Positions 1 to 5,902 are shown, numbered from the stretch's first letter. The stretch is 7,683 bases of DNA from Treponema sp. (GCA_031284105.1 JAITAN010000015.1:1-7683); one strand, 5' to 3'. Numbers and translations are program-made. Notes: generated from the sequence alone by a model not told the origin.

Positions 1-1833
1 CTCAAAACTATCTACGATTTGAGAAATTGAGTTAATCGCCCCCTGATTGGTCAGAGCCAGTTGGGAAATCTCCCGCGCGCCGGCGTCAACGGTTTGGACG
101 TCCCCTGCCATTTGGGAAACGTTGCCGGCTATTTCCCGCGCCTGAGTTTGCAGGGAGCCGATTTCCTTCAGCATGGCTTCATTGCCCTTCCGCATTTCTT
201 TGGAACCGGTACCGACCTCGGCCGTTACATCGTTCATCATCTTGAGCGCCGCCATGACCTGATCCGCGCCTTCCTTTTGTCCCCTGACGGCATTGCTCAC
301 CTCCTCTACCAGCGCGCTCGTTTCGTCCACCTTAACGGATACTTGGGCAAAGGACTCTTCCGATGCTTTGGCGTTTTTTACGACATGCGCGATAGTTTCC
401 ACAATCTGTTTCAATTCGGCGTTTATCTTCAGGGATTCGCCGGAAGAATTTTCGGCAAGTTTCCGTATCTCATCGGCTACTACGGAAAAGCCCCGCCCCG
501 CATCTCCCGCGTGCGCCGCTTCAATAGCGGCGTTCATAGCCAGAAGGCTGGTCTGGGCCGCAATCGTGGCGATGATACGGTTCGCATTCTGTAAGGCATG
601 GGATTGCCCCGCAATTTCGTTGATCTTGGCGTTGTTTTCCTGCTGTATGGCGCCCCCCGCCGCGGCCGCATCGCCCACGCTCTTGAACTGGAGGGACATC
701 TTTTCTGTAACCGCGCCGATGGAGGCGATGTTCCCGATCATTTCCTCCACGGCAGAGGAAGCGCGGCTCACACTGGCGGACTGGGTACCGATGGCGTTAT
801 CCAGGGACTCGATATTTTTGGCAATCTGTTGTACGGCCGAGGAGGATTCGGTAACGCTGCGCATCTGCTCTTCGGTTTTTGCCCGCACCTGTTCCACGGC
901 CCCGAAAATACGATCCAGGGACGCAACCATGCCTGCGGCGTGTTTTTCCAGCCTCATACCCGATGCGGCTAGATGTCCCTCGCCGTCCTTGATCTCGCGC
1001 ATCCCCTCTCCTATGTTTTCGCAAAAACCGTTGACCATCCCCGCGATGGTCCCCACCTCGTCTACGGAACAGATAGAAATCCGCCTCGTCAGGTCTTTCT
1101 TGGCAGAGGACAAATTTTCAAGCTGCACAATCACCTCATCAAACACCGCGGCCGTATTCTTTCTCAGGGTCACGGCGAGGACAGTTATGACAATGACCAA
1201 AAAGGCGATGAGGCAAAAGAGGACCGTCAGGCTTCCTCCGTCCGCGCCTAATAGAATCAAGGATGTTGCGGAAAAGGTGTAAATGACCGAGAGGATGGTT
1301 ACCACGATGGGAATGATCAGCATCTTGAGGCTCTGCCGCCCCTCCCGCAGGTTCCGGGGGTATTCGGTGAGGGAGGCAGCGGAAAAGGTTTTTGATACCA
1401 GCCGGTCGATCAATACATAGACATACGTCCCTACCAGCAGCCCCAGGGACAAACAGAGAAAGTACAGGAACGCCCCCTCTCCCTGAGGGATTCCTATAGA
1501 AGTTCCCTGAAGAAAGACGGCCGCCAAAAAGAGATTCTCAAGTACCGTGAGAAGGACGATCATCTTGATCGGCACCGCGCCGGTTCTTTTCAGCGTACCG
1601 CCATAGTCCGCGCCGGCATTCTTGAAGGACGCGGAGTCAAAATACCGCGCGCTGTTTCCCATGATCAGGGCGGATAGGACGACAAACGCCAGAACCGGAA
1701 GCCCAACGCGCACAAGCATGACGGAAGGCGGAAGCGGCGTCTCCCGAAACAAAAACAAAAGGGCGACTACAAGAAGCGAGTAGATAGTATTACCGATGCA
1801 AATAATAATGAAAAATACGTCTTTTTTGTTCAA
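1..1833 (-). CDS. Methyl-accepting chemotaxis protein, polytopic, C-terminus beyond the window
   Basis: Membrane chemoreceptor that signals to CheA/CheW. The frame is open for 611 residues and leaves the window at base 1 without a stop. The N-terminus is unusual: about six hydrophobic segments (residues roughly 7-29, 40-58, 88-109, 121-143, 171-196 and 200-222) with short loops and no large periplasmic ligand domain. A HAMP-like stretch follows (about 224-280, with DEVGTIAGMVNGF at 258-270), then long coiled coil. The kinase-contact hairpin tip is unmistakable at about 417-460 (IAAQTSLLAMNAAIEAA, then GDAGRGFSVVADEIRKLAE). The start is TTG at 1831-1833, chosen because AGGAG sits 7 nt upstream and the first membrane helix begins right after it. 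The ligand is unknown; the multi-helix sensor suggests an intramembrane or membrane-associated signal, which is inference. Family assignment is very secure; the start codon slightly less so. Confidence 0.96.
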   Translation of the reverse strand, partial: MNKKDVFFIIICIGNTIYSLLVVALLFLFRETPLPPSVMLVRVGLPVLAFVVLSALIMGNSARYFDSASFKNAGADYGGTLKRTGAVPIKMIVLLTVLENLFLAAVFLQGTSIGIPQGEGAFLYFLCLSLGLLVGTYVYVLIDRLVSKTFSAASLTEYPRNLREGRQSLKMLIIPIVVTILSVIYTFSATSLILLGADGGSLTVLFCLIAFLVIVITVLAVTLRKNTAAVFDEVIVQLENLSSAKKDLTRRISICSVDEVGTIAGMVNGFCENIGEGMREIKDGEGHLAASGMRLEKHAAGMVASLDRIFGAVEQVRAKTEEQMRSVTESSSAVQQIAKNIESLDNAIGTQSASVSRASSAVEEMIGNIASIGAVTEKMSLQFKSVGDAAAAGGAIQQENNAKINEIAGQSHALQNANRIIATIAAQTSLLAMNAAIEAAHAGDAGRGFSVVADEIRKLAENSSGESLKINAELKQIVETIAHVVKNAKASEESFAQVSVKVDETSALVEEVSNAVRGQKEGADQVMAALKMMNDVTAEVGTGSKEMRKGNEAMLKEIGSLQTQAREIAGNVSQMAGDVQTVDAGAREISQLALTNQGAINSISQIVDSFE

Positions 1834-1867
1834 AGTTACACTCCTGTTTTTTATTGTAAGCGATTCC

Positions 1868-1873
1868 ATTATA
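1868..1873 (-). promoter_or_regulatory. Candidate -10 box for the MCP gene
   Basis: A perfect TATAAT lies on the minus strand, which would start transcription about 28 nt before the TTG start codon. The hexamer 17 bp further upstream (TTCTAT at 1891-1896) is a poor -35 match, so this may be a weak or activator-dependent promoter, or chance in an A/T-rich patch. No flagellar-type (sigma-28) motif was seen. The box lies at the edge of the transposase remnant. Confidence 0.4.
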
Positions 1874-1896
1874 AAAAACAACTGCCGGAGATAGAA

Positions 1897-2073
1897 CGCT
1901 TTTTCTTAATCACGCCGAACATGGCCCGACGCGTATCCGTAAAACGAATATATAGGGCAGTGAAGAAGATGTTATGGGGAGGAGAATTCTGAAGAAGGGG
2001 CTATTATGCGGGGAGCGTAGGCGAACACGGGGATAAACAAGCGATACAACGGTATATCAAGAATCAGGGGTGA
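1897..2073 (+). pseudogene. tnpA: IS200/IS605-type transposase TnpA, C-terminal remnant with internal stop
   Basis: The frame containing ATG 1921 reads ITPNMARRVSVKRIYRAVKK, then MLWGGEF, then TGA (1990-1992), and continues in the same frame as RRGYYAGSVGEHGDKQAIQ and RYIKNQG to TGA 2071-2073. This matches the C-terminal pattern of IS200/IS605 Y1 transposases: a lysine-rich stretch, LWGGEFW, GYY..(S/T)VG, then I..Y(V/I)..Q at the end. Family members normally have Trp after GEF, so TGG has probably become TGA. The segment that should lie between the (A/T)PN region and KKMLWGG looks about 20-25 residues short, suggesting a deletion. The catalytic HxH-containing half is absent from this strand. 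It cannot make active enzyme. Recognition is from remembered family consensus, not from an alignment. Confidence 0.75.
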
Positions 2074-2102
2074 AAACCGGAGGAATAGCAAGAAATACAT
2101 GA

Positions 2103-2133
2103 GGGGAAGCGGCTTGAGCCGTTTCCTTATCAA
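2103..2133 (+). mobile_element. Candidate right-end hairpin of the decayed IS200/IS605 element
   Basis: About 31 nt after the remnant's stop codon lies a 9-bp stem (GGAAGCGGC at 2105-2113, GCCGTTTCC at 2118-2126, one G-T pair) with a TTGA loop. IS200/IS605 ends carry subterminal hairpins that TnpA binds as single-stranded DNA, so both position and shape fit a right end. The tetranucleotide TCAA follows at 2130-2133; IS608 is cleaved at TCAA, but this element's cleavage site is unknown. A transcription terminator is the alternative, but the following bases (TTAT) are a poor T-tract. Confidence 0.45.
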
Positions 2134-2190
2134 CATAAAGAGTGAAGGTTAAAGATACCGCAGGGCTTATTTTGCGGTTGTTTATTGGCG

Positions 2191-2383
2191 CTACGTCGGC
2201 GCCGGCCGTGCCGGAAAATGCACGGAGTCTCTTTCCATCCCATTTCTAAAAATGGCATCTCATATCTTGCCTCTATCCCAAGGCATATTTCCCGTAGTTC
2301 CGTACCGGCATCTTCCGGTTATTACCGCGCTTCGGTATTTCGCCGGACATGCTCTACGATACGGCATGGACGATTTTGCTCAC
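2191..2383 (-). pseudogene. tnpA: IS200/IS605-type transposase, frameshifted N-terminal remnant
   Basis: Three minus-strand frames together resemble the N-terminal half of a Y1 transposase. From GTG 2381-2383 one frame gives VSKIVHAVS and then a stop. A second gives CPAKYRSAVITGR, like the family's TKYR..V(I/L)T region. A third gives ELREICLGIEARYEMPFLEMGW (about 2300-2235), like the REIC..I...(Y/F)E...LE(M/I) region before the catalytic HxH. The second frame then reads DSVHFPARPAPT before TAG (2191-2193), where DHVHFL...(P/T)P is expected. The first His of HxH is therefore already lost (S-V-H). Frameshifts and small deletions make it non-functional. It points towards the C-terminal remnant at 1897-2073 on the other strand. 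Less certain than that piece because it needs frame changes. Confidence 0.45.
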
Positions 2384-2605
2384 CGCGCCGCGCCGGGCGG
2401 GAGCGTATGCGCGCGGGCCCGCTTGCGGGTCTGACGCCGCCGTTCGGCCGCCCCTAATTGCGTTCGGCCGGCAGCCTCCCGCGCCGTGCTCCGCTCACGG
2501 CGTTGCAGGGCTGCAAACCGCCGGTTCGCGTATTCGGCATGCAAAAGGGCCGCATACGGCCGGAACGTTACCCCGGGCCGGTCGTATGTTGTTGGAATAC
2601 GCGCC
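2384..2605. other. GC-rich gene-free stretch with short hairpins and a 10-bp direct repeat
   Basis: No supportable gene. It holds a perfect short stem (CCCGC at 2418-2422, GCGGG at 2425-2429) about 35 bp upstream of the N-terminal transposase remnant, which could be a decayed left-end hairpin. It also has an exact direct repeat CGTTCGGCCG at 2441-2450 and 2461-2470, exactly 20 bp apart. Open frames of 60-136 codons cross this region on both strands, but none has a ribosome-binding site or recognisable domain, and long frames arise readily in GC-rich DNA. Confidence 0.5.
2543..2561 (-). terminator. Possible intrinsic terminator of the ABC exporter gene
   Basis: Read on the minus strand, a 5-bp all-GC stem (GGCCG / CGGCC, loop TATG) is followed after one base by four T residues, 45-63 nt past the exporter's stop codon. 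Stem and T-tract are both short, so termination may be weak or Rho-assisted. Confidence 0.35.
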
Positions 2606-4357
2606 TCATCCGTGCGTTCCGGCAGTCCACCCAAGGCTTTCCTGTTGTATCCGGTAAAGATGGGCGAAAAGCCCGTCCCGCGCCGACAATTTCTCGCCGG
2701 ACCCTTCCTCTATAAGAACGCCCTTATCCAGTACCGCGATCTTGTCCGCGCCCAAAACGGTACGCAGCCGGTGGGCGATAACGATCACCGTGCGGTTTTT
2801 CACCAGCGCCGAAAGCGCCTCTTGAATAAGCGCCTCGTTTTCCGGATCAAGCGAGGCCGTGGCTTCGTCCAAAAGCACAATCGGCGCGTTCTTTAAGATC
2901 GCGCGGGCAATGGAAATGCGCTGGCGTTCCCCGCCTGACAGCGTGGACCCGTTTTCACCAATCACCGTTTCGTAGCCTTGGGGCAGACGCCGGATAAACT
3001 CATCGCAGCGGGCGGCATTCGCCGCTGCGTACGCCTCCTCATCACCTGCCCCGGTCCTGCCGATACGGATATTATTCATCACCGTATCATTAAAAAGCGT
3101 TACGTCCTGAAACACAATGCTCATATACCGCATAAGGGCGTCCGGCGCGATAGTACGAATATCCACGCCGCCGATACGAATAGCCCCTTCCCGCACATCC
3201 CAAAACCGGGCAATCAGGCGGGACAGCGTGCTCTTGCCGCTTCCTGAAGGACCCGTCAGTGCGGTAACCGTTCCCTGCGGAATCGAAAGGCTCAGGTTCT
3301 TTATCACATCCTCTCTATTATAAGCGAAACTAACATGCTCCAGTTCAATATCGTAGCGTTCAAGCGCAGGGCACACGTCCCCGTCCATCACCGGCTCCCG
3401 CCTGATCTTCATCATCCGTTTGGTGGAAACAAGGAAATAGAAAAACTCCGGCAGCAAGGTAAAGACGATGATCAAGGGCGAATAGATTTTCGCGCTGATC
3501 ACGGTAAAGGTAAGGAACGGAATAAGGCCGAGGCTGCCGCCCGTTAAAAGGGAAACGCCGGCAAATACCACGAGTCCAAGACCCACCTGCAAGATCATCA
3601 TGGACAAAACGATAAAGAATGAAGTGATCCCTTCAAACGTGATCGACTCCTTCATCATGCGGCGCAGCGCGTCCTTGAGCGCTTTGGACTTTTCGCCGGA
3701 AAGCCCAAAGGCTTTGACCACCTTGATCCCCTCAAGGTATTCCTGCATCTGATCGGATGCGGCCAGTTTCGCGGCCGCATGACGCTCACCAAAGGAGGAC
3801 TGTACCTTCCGGCTGCCCACGATCAAGGCCAGCGCAAGGGGCAGGGCCACAAAAAGCGCGAGCGCCATGCGCCAATCATAGAAGGCCAGCAGTACGCATA
3901 TACATACATCGGTGATAATACCGGCGAACAGTCCGGGCGCGACATGGCTCATCACATGCTCAACGGACGTACAATCCGCCATTATGTTGGCGGTTAGTTC
4001 GGTAAGGTCTTTGTTATTGAAAAAACTCAACGGAAGGCGCCGGATATGTTCCGCCACCTCCAGCCGGATGGACTCGGATTCCTTGTAGGCTGCGGTATAG
4101 GTCTTGCGGTATTCATGGCGATAGGCAAGAAAATACAGGGCCATGCCGGCAAGCCCCAGAGCAAAAAGCAGCCACAGGCGGGTCGTATCTAGGGTTCCGC
4201 CGTACAGCAAAGGGTTAAGCAGCGTGATAATTGTCTGAACAATCACCACAAAAGGCAGCAGCAACGACAGATTGGTAATCGCTGCGGCCAGTACTGCCCG
4301 TTTGAAATCGCGGTAGCCTTTTTCAGAAAGCCCCAGCATTTCTTTTACAGTAACCAT
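2606..4357 (-). CDS. ABC exporter half-transporter (fused membrane and ATPase domains)
   Basis: A 583-residue, full-length type IV ABC exporter subunit. The membrane domain (about 20-310) has hydrophobic segments near 24-47, 60-80, 140-180 (two), 246-270 and 275-308. The ATPase domain has every key motif: Walker A GPSGSGKST (369-377), Q-loop Gln417, signature LSGGERQ (473-479), Walker B IVLLDEAT (493-500), D-loop SLD (502-504) and H-loop His529. It should therefore be catalytically competent as a dimer. The style resembles the IrtB/YbtQ-like group, whose members usually work as heterodimers from adjacent gene pairs, but no partner lies within the window on either side. The substrate cannot be read from sequence. 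ATG 4355-4357 is preceded by AAAGGAG with 6-nt spacing. The gene is divergent from mntP. Confidence 0.95.
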   Translation of the reverse strand: MVTVKEMLGLSEKGYRDFKRAVLAAAITNLSLLLPFVVIVQTIITLLNPLLYGGTLDTTRLWLLFALGLAGMALYFLAYRHEYRKTYTAAYKESESIRLEVAEHIRRLPLSFFNNKDLTELTANIMADCTSVEHVMSHVAPGLFAGIITDVCICVLLAFYDWRMALALFVALPLALALIVGSRKVQSSFGERHAAAKLAASDQMQEYLEGIKVVKAFGLSGEKSKALKDALRRMMKESITFEGITSFFIVLSMMILQVGLGLVVFAGVSLLTGGSLGLIPFLTFTVISAKIYSPLIIVFTLLPEFFYFLVSTKRMMKIRREPVMDGDVCPALERYDIELEHVSFAYNREDVIKNLSLSIPQGTVTALTGPSGSGKSTLSRLIARFWDVREGAIRIGGVDIRTIAPDALMRYMSIVFQDVTLFNDTVMNNIRIGRTGAGDEEAYAAANAARCDEFIRRLPQGYETVIGENGSTLSGGERQRISIARAILKNAPIVLLDEATASLDPENEALIQEALSALVKNRTVIVIAHRLRTVLGADKIAVLDKGVLIEEGSGEKLSARDGLFAHLYRIQQESLGWTAGTHG

Positions 4358-4369
4358 ACTATTCTCCTT

Positions 4370-4419
4370 TCATAGATAGCTATGAGAGACCGCGCTCCGC
4401 GTACCGCAGGGCGCGGTCT
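4370..4419 (-). promoter_or_regulatory. Stem-loop and palindromes in the ABC exporter leader
   Basis: Immediately upstream of the exporter's ribosome-binding site (4364-4370) is an inverted repeat, TCATAG (4370-4375) with CTATGA (4380-4385), containing the perfect 8-bp palindrome ATAGCTAT (4376-4383). Next to it is a 9-bp perfect stem (AGACCGCGC 4387-4395, GCGCGGTCT 4411-4419) whose 15-nt loop can pair further. No T-tract follows on either strand, so a simple terminator is unlikely. An operator, or an mRNA leader structure affecting translation, are the options. No convincing promoter was found for this gene. Confidence 0.5.
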
Positions 4420-4454
4420 TAACATGAAAGATGAGTATGCCTCAACTTCATATT

Positions 4455-4521
4455 CCGATCATGGTCCCCGATACGCCGTATCGCGGTCTCATGCGAAGCC
4501 TTATCGCACGACTATGATCGG
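4455..4521. repeat. Nested inverted repeats at the distal edge of the 23-bp array
   Basis: Long arms CCGATCATGGTC (4455-4466) and GACTATGATCGG (4510-4521) pair over 12 bases with one G-T. Inside them is a 15-bp palindrome (CGATACG at 4469-4475, one centre base, CGTATCG at 4477-4483) and a smaller pair, TGCGA (4492-4496) with TCGCA (4504-4508), separated by AGCCTTA. AGCCTTA (4497-4503) is a variant of the array's linker and lies in exact 23-bp phase with it. This block is probably the most diverged end of the same array. Confidence 0.6.
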
Positions 4522-4526
4522 TGTTA

Positions 4527-4825
4527 TTTATACCGGCATAACAGGCTTAATTATGCCGCCTTAATAGGTACCGGTTATATCGCCTAACAGCCTTAGTTAT
4601 GTTGACTTAACAGGTTTAGCTAGATCGACTACTAATTATTAGTTATGCCGGCATAACAGGCTTAGTTCACGATCATGAACAGGCTTAGTTCACGGCCATG
4701 AATAGGCTTAGTTCATGCGCGTGAACAGGCTTAGTTCATGAGCGTGAATAGGCTTAGTGTCGCCGGCATAACAGGCTTAGTTCATGGTCATGAACAGGCT
4801 TAGTTCACGAGCGTGAACAGGCTTG
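4527..4825. repeat. Thirteen-unit 23-bp tandem array of 16-bp inverted repeats upstream of mntP
   Basis: Each unit is a 16-bp dyad followed by a 7-bp linker, with no insertion or deletion across 13 units (299 bp). Linkers start at 4543, 4566, 4589 and so on every 23 bp to 4819. Seven consecutive linkers (4658 to 4796) are exactly AGGCTTA. Most dyads near mntP have arms GTTCATG or GTTCACG with CATGAAC or CGTGAAC (starts 4665, 4688, 4711, 4734, 4780, 4803). The dyad at 4642-4657 has different arms, GTTATGCC/GGCATAAC, yet is a perfect palindrome. Units left of 4642 are more degenerate. A diverged unit follows at 4826. Best guess is a cooperative operator array for a dimeric regulator. Alternatives are an iteron-like replication array (no rep gene seen), a nucleoid-protein site, or an RNA hairpin series. 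Confidence 0.9.
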
Positions 4826-4862
4826 TTTCATGAGAAAGTCTTTTTTTTGAAGAGGTATTATA

Positions 4863-5432
4863 ATGAGTTTGGTAGAAATTGCGCTAATTGCCATCGGTTT
4901 ATCAATGGACGCCCTTGCGGTATCAATTACCTTGGGTCTGTCGGTAAAAAGACCAACGGTTAAGGAAATAGTAACGCCCGGTTTGTTTTTTGGTTTTTTC
5001 CAGGCGCTTATGCCGGCTATAGGATATTTTACAGGTACTTATTTTGTCAATAAAATACAAAATCTTGATCATTGGATAGCCTTTGCCTTGCTTGGTTTTA
5101 TTGGCGGGAAAATGATCAAGGAAAGTTTGTCAAAAGAGAAAGAAACGAAAGAACAAAATAAAAATCCGTTTCAATTGCTACGAATGTTGGTATTGGCAAT
5201 AGCGACAAGCATAGACGCATTAGCGATAGGGATAACATTTGCGTTTTTAAAGGTGAATATAATAATAGCAATAATAATAACAGGACTAACAACTCTTTTC
5301 ATATCTATGGGCGGTGTAAAGATAGGAAACATGTTTGGAATAAAATTTAAATCAAAGGCGGAATTTCTAGGAGGATCGGTTCTGATAATACTTGGAATAA
5401 AGATACTAATAGAGCATCTCTTTCTCAATTAA
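4863..5432 (+). CDS. mntP: Manganese efflux pump MntP
   Basis: A small inner-membrane Mn2+ exporter; 189 residues, the normal family length. The internal duplication is plain: SMDALAVS (14-21, Asp16) in the first half and SIDALAIG (116-123, Asp118) in the second. These conserved acidic residues lie in membrane helices and are thought to carry the metal. GFIGGKMI (78-85) and EFLGGSVLIILG (167-178) are also family hallmarks. About six membrane helices are visible, with a charged cytoplasmic loop at about 86-103. ATG 4863 is preceded by GAAGAGG with 7-nt spacing. A T8 run (4841-4848) and the dyad array lie just upstream, and no clear promoter was found. Counted G+C falls from about 45% in the first 60 bases to 25% around 5221-5280, far below the flanking GC-rich genes, which suggests horizontal acquisition. 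Confidence 0.95.
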   Translation: MSLVEIALIAIGLSMDALAVSITLGLSVKRPTVKEIVTPGLFFGFFQALMPAIGYFTGTYFVNKIQNLDHWIAFALLGFIGGKMIKESLSKEKETKEQNKNPFQLLRMLVLAIATSIDALAIGITFAFLKVNIIIAIIITGLTTLFISMGGVKIGNMFGIKFKSKAEFLGGSVLIILGIKILIEHLFLN

Positions 5433-5451
5433 ACTATAAAAAGAGATTATT

Positions 5452-5850
5452 ATGGCTGAAAATAAATTATTAGAAAGAATCAAGACAGAAGCCAAAGAAT
5501 TAAAATACAATTTATCCGCATTGCATCTTGTTTATAAAAGAAAAGACGTATCAATAGCGGCAAGAATTATTATAATAATAACTATTGGATATGCCTTATC
5601 GCCAATTGATTTGATACCTGATTTTATACCAATTTTAGGCTATCTTGATGATTTAATAATTTTACCATTGTTAATTTACATATCGTTAAAATTAATTCCC
5701 AAGGAAATAATGGAAGGATGCAGGGAACAGGCAAAAGATATATGGAAAGACGGGAAACCAAAGAAATGGTATTATGCGATACCAATAATAATAATTTATG
5801 TGTTAATTATATTCATAATTGTAAAAATTATGTTTTTCAATAATGATTGA
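5452..5850 (+). CDS. DUF1232 / YkvA-family small membrane protein
   Basis: A 132-residue protein of unknown function. The DUF1232 signature YALSPIDLIPDFIPILGYLDD occupies about 47-67: the SPIDLIPDF(I/L)P..GYLDD motif is diagnostic. Hydrophobic stretches at about 36-50, 62-82 and 107-128 make it a membrane protein; the last is an isoleucine-rich C-terminal helix beyond the core domain. It starts 19 bp after mntP's stop, behind a modest AAGAGA site, so the two are almost certainly one operon. A role linked to manganese or membrane homeostasis is only guilt by association. Composition is very AT-rich (25% G+C in a counted 60-base sample, 5521-5580), matching the 3' part of mntP, so the pair probably arrived together. 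Confidence 0.9.
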   Translation: MAENKLLERIKTEAKELKYNLSALHLVYKRKDVSIAARIIIIITIGYALSPIDLIPDFIPILGYLDDLIILPLLIYISLKLIPKEIMEGCREQAKDIWKDGKPKKWYYAIPIIIIYVLIIFIIVKIMFFNND

Positions 5851-5865
5851 TTGTATATGTGAATA

Positions 5866-5885
5866 CGCCCTGATTGTTAGGGGCG
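5866..5885 (+). terminator. Weak hairpin after the mntP operon
   Basis: A 6-bp GC-rich stem (CGCCCT / GGGGCG, one T-G pair, 8-nt loop) lies 16 bp after the DUF1232 gene's stop codon. It has no T-tract, so it is at best a weak or Rho-assisted terminator or an mRNA 3'-end stabiliser. The next gene's putative -35 overlaps its loop. Confidence 0.3.
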
Positions 5886-5902
5886 CATAACGGATATATA
5901 GT
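5874..5902 (+). promoter_or_regulatory. Candidate sigma-70-type promoter for the outer-membrane protein gene
   Basis: TTGTTA (5874-5879) and TATAGT (5897-5902) are separated by exactly 17 bp, matching consensus at 4 of 6 and 5 of 6 positions. The start site would fall near 5909, giving a leader of about 92 nt that contains the GC palindrome GCCGCGCGGC. This would uncouple the gene from the AT-rich operon upstream. Confidence 0.5.

Noticed and set aside
293..1282. Long plus-strand open frame of 329 codons
   Set aside because: It is antisense to the MCP, whose own frame is open throughout and full of family motifs; the antisense product has no recognisable domain.
1972..2136. 54-codon minus-strand frame starting at ATG 2134-2136, hydrophobic
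   Set aside because: No ribosome-binding site, and it is antisense to the transposase remnant, which explains its open frame better.
2380..2634. 84-codon minus-strand frame overlapping the end of the ABC exporter, and plus-strand frames between 2185 and 2896
   Set aside because: GC-rich, arginine-rich translations without start signals or domains; they cross the transposase remnant or the exporter gene and look like chance frames.
4527..4825. CRISPR array
   Set aside because: The period is 23 bp with no unique spacers. The variable part is the palindrome arms and centre, and no cas gene is present.
4527..4825. Iteron-type replication origin
   Set aside because: Tandem repeats of about 20 bp fit iterons in size, but each unit is itself a dyad and no replication initiator gene lies nearby.
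4826..4848. Terminator or attenuator before mntP (T8 run at 4841-4848)
   Set aside because: The preceding stem (TTTC/GAAA) is only four base pairs, too weak for an intrinsic terminator.
4527..4862. yybP-ykoY manganese riboswitch upstream of mntP
   Set aside because: I could not find its conserved loop sequences; the leader consists of the dyad array instead.
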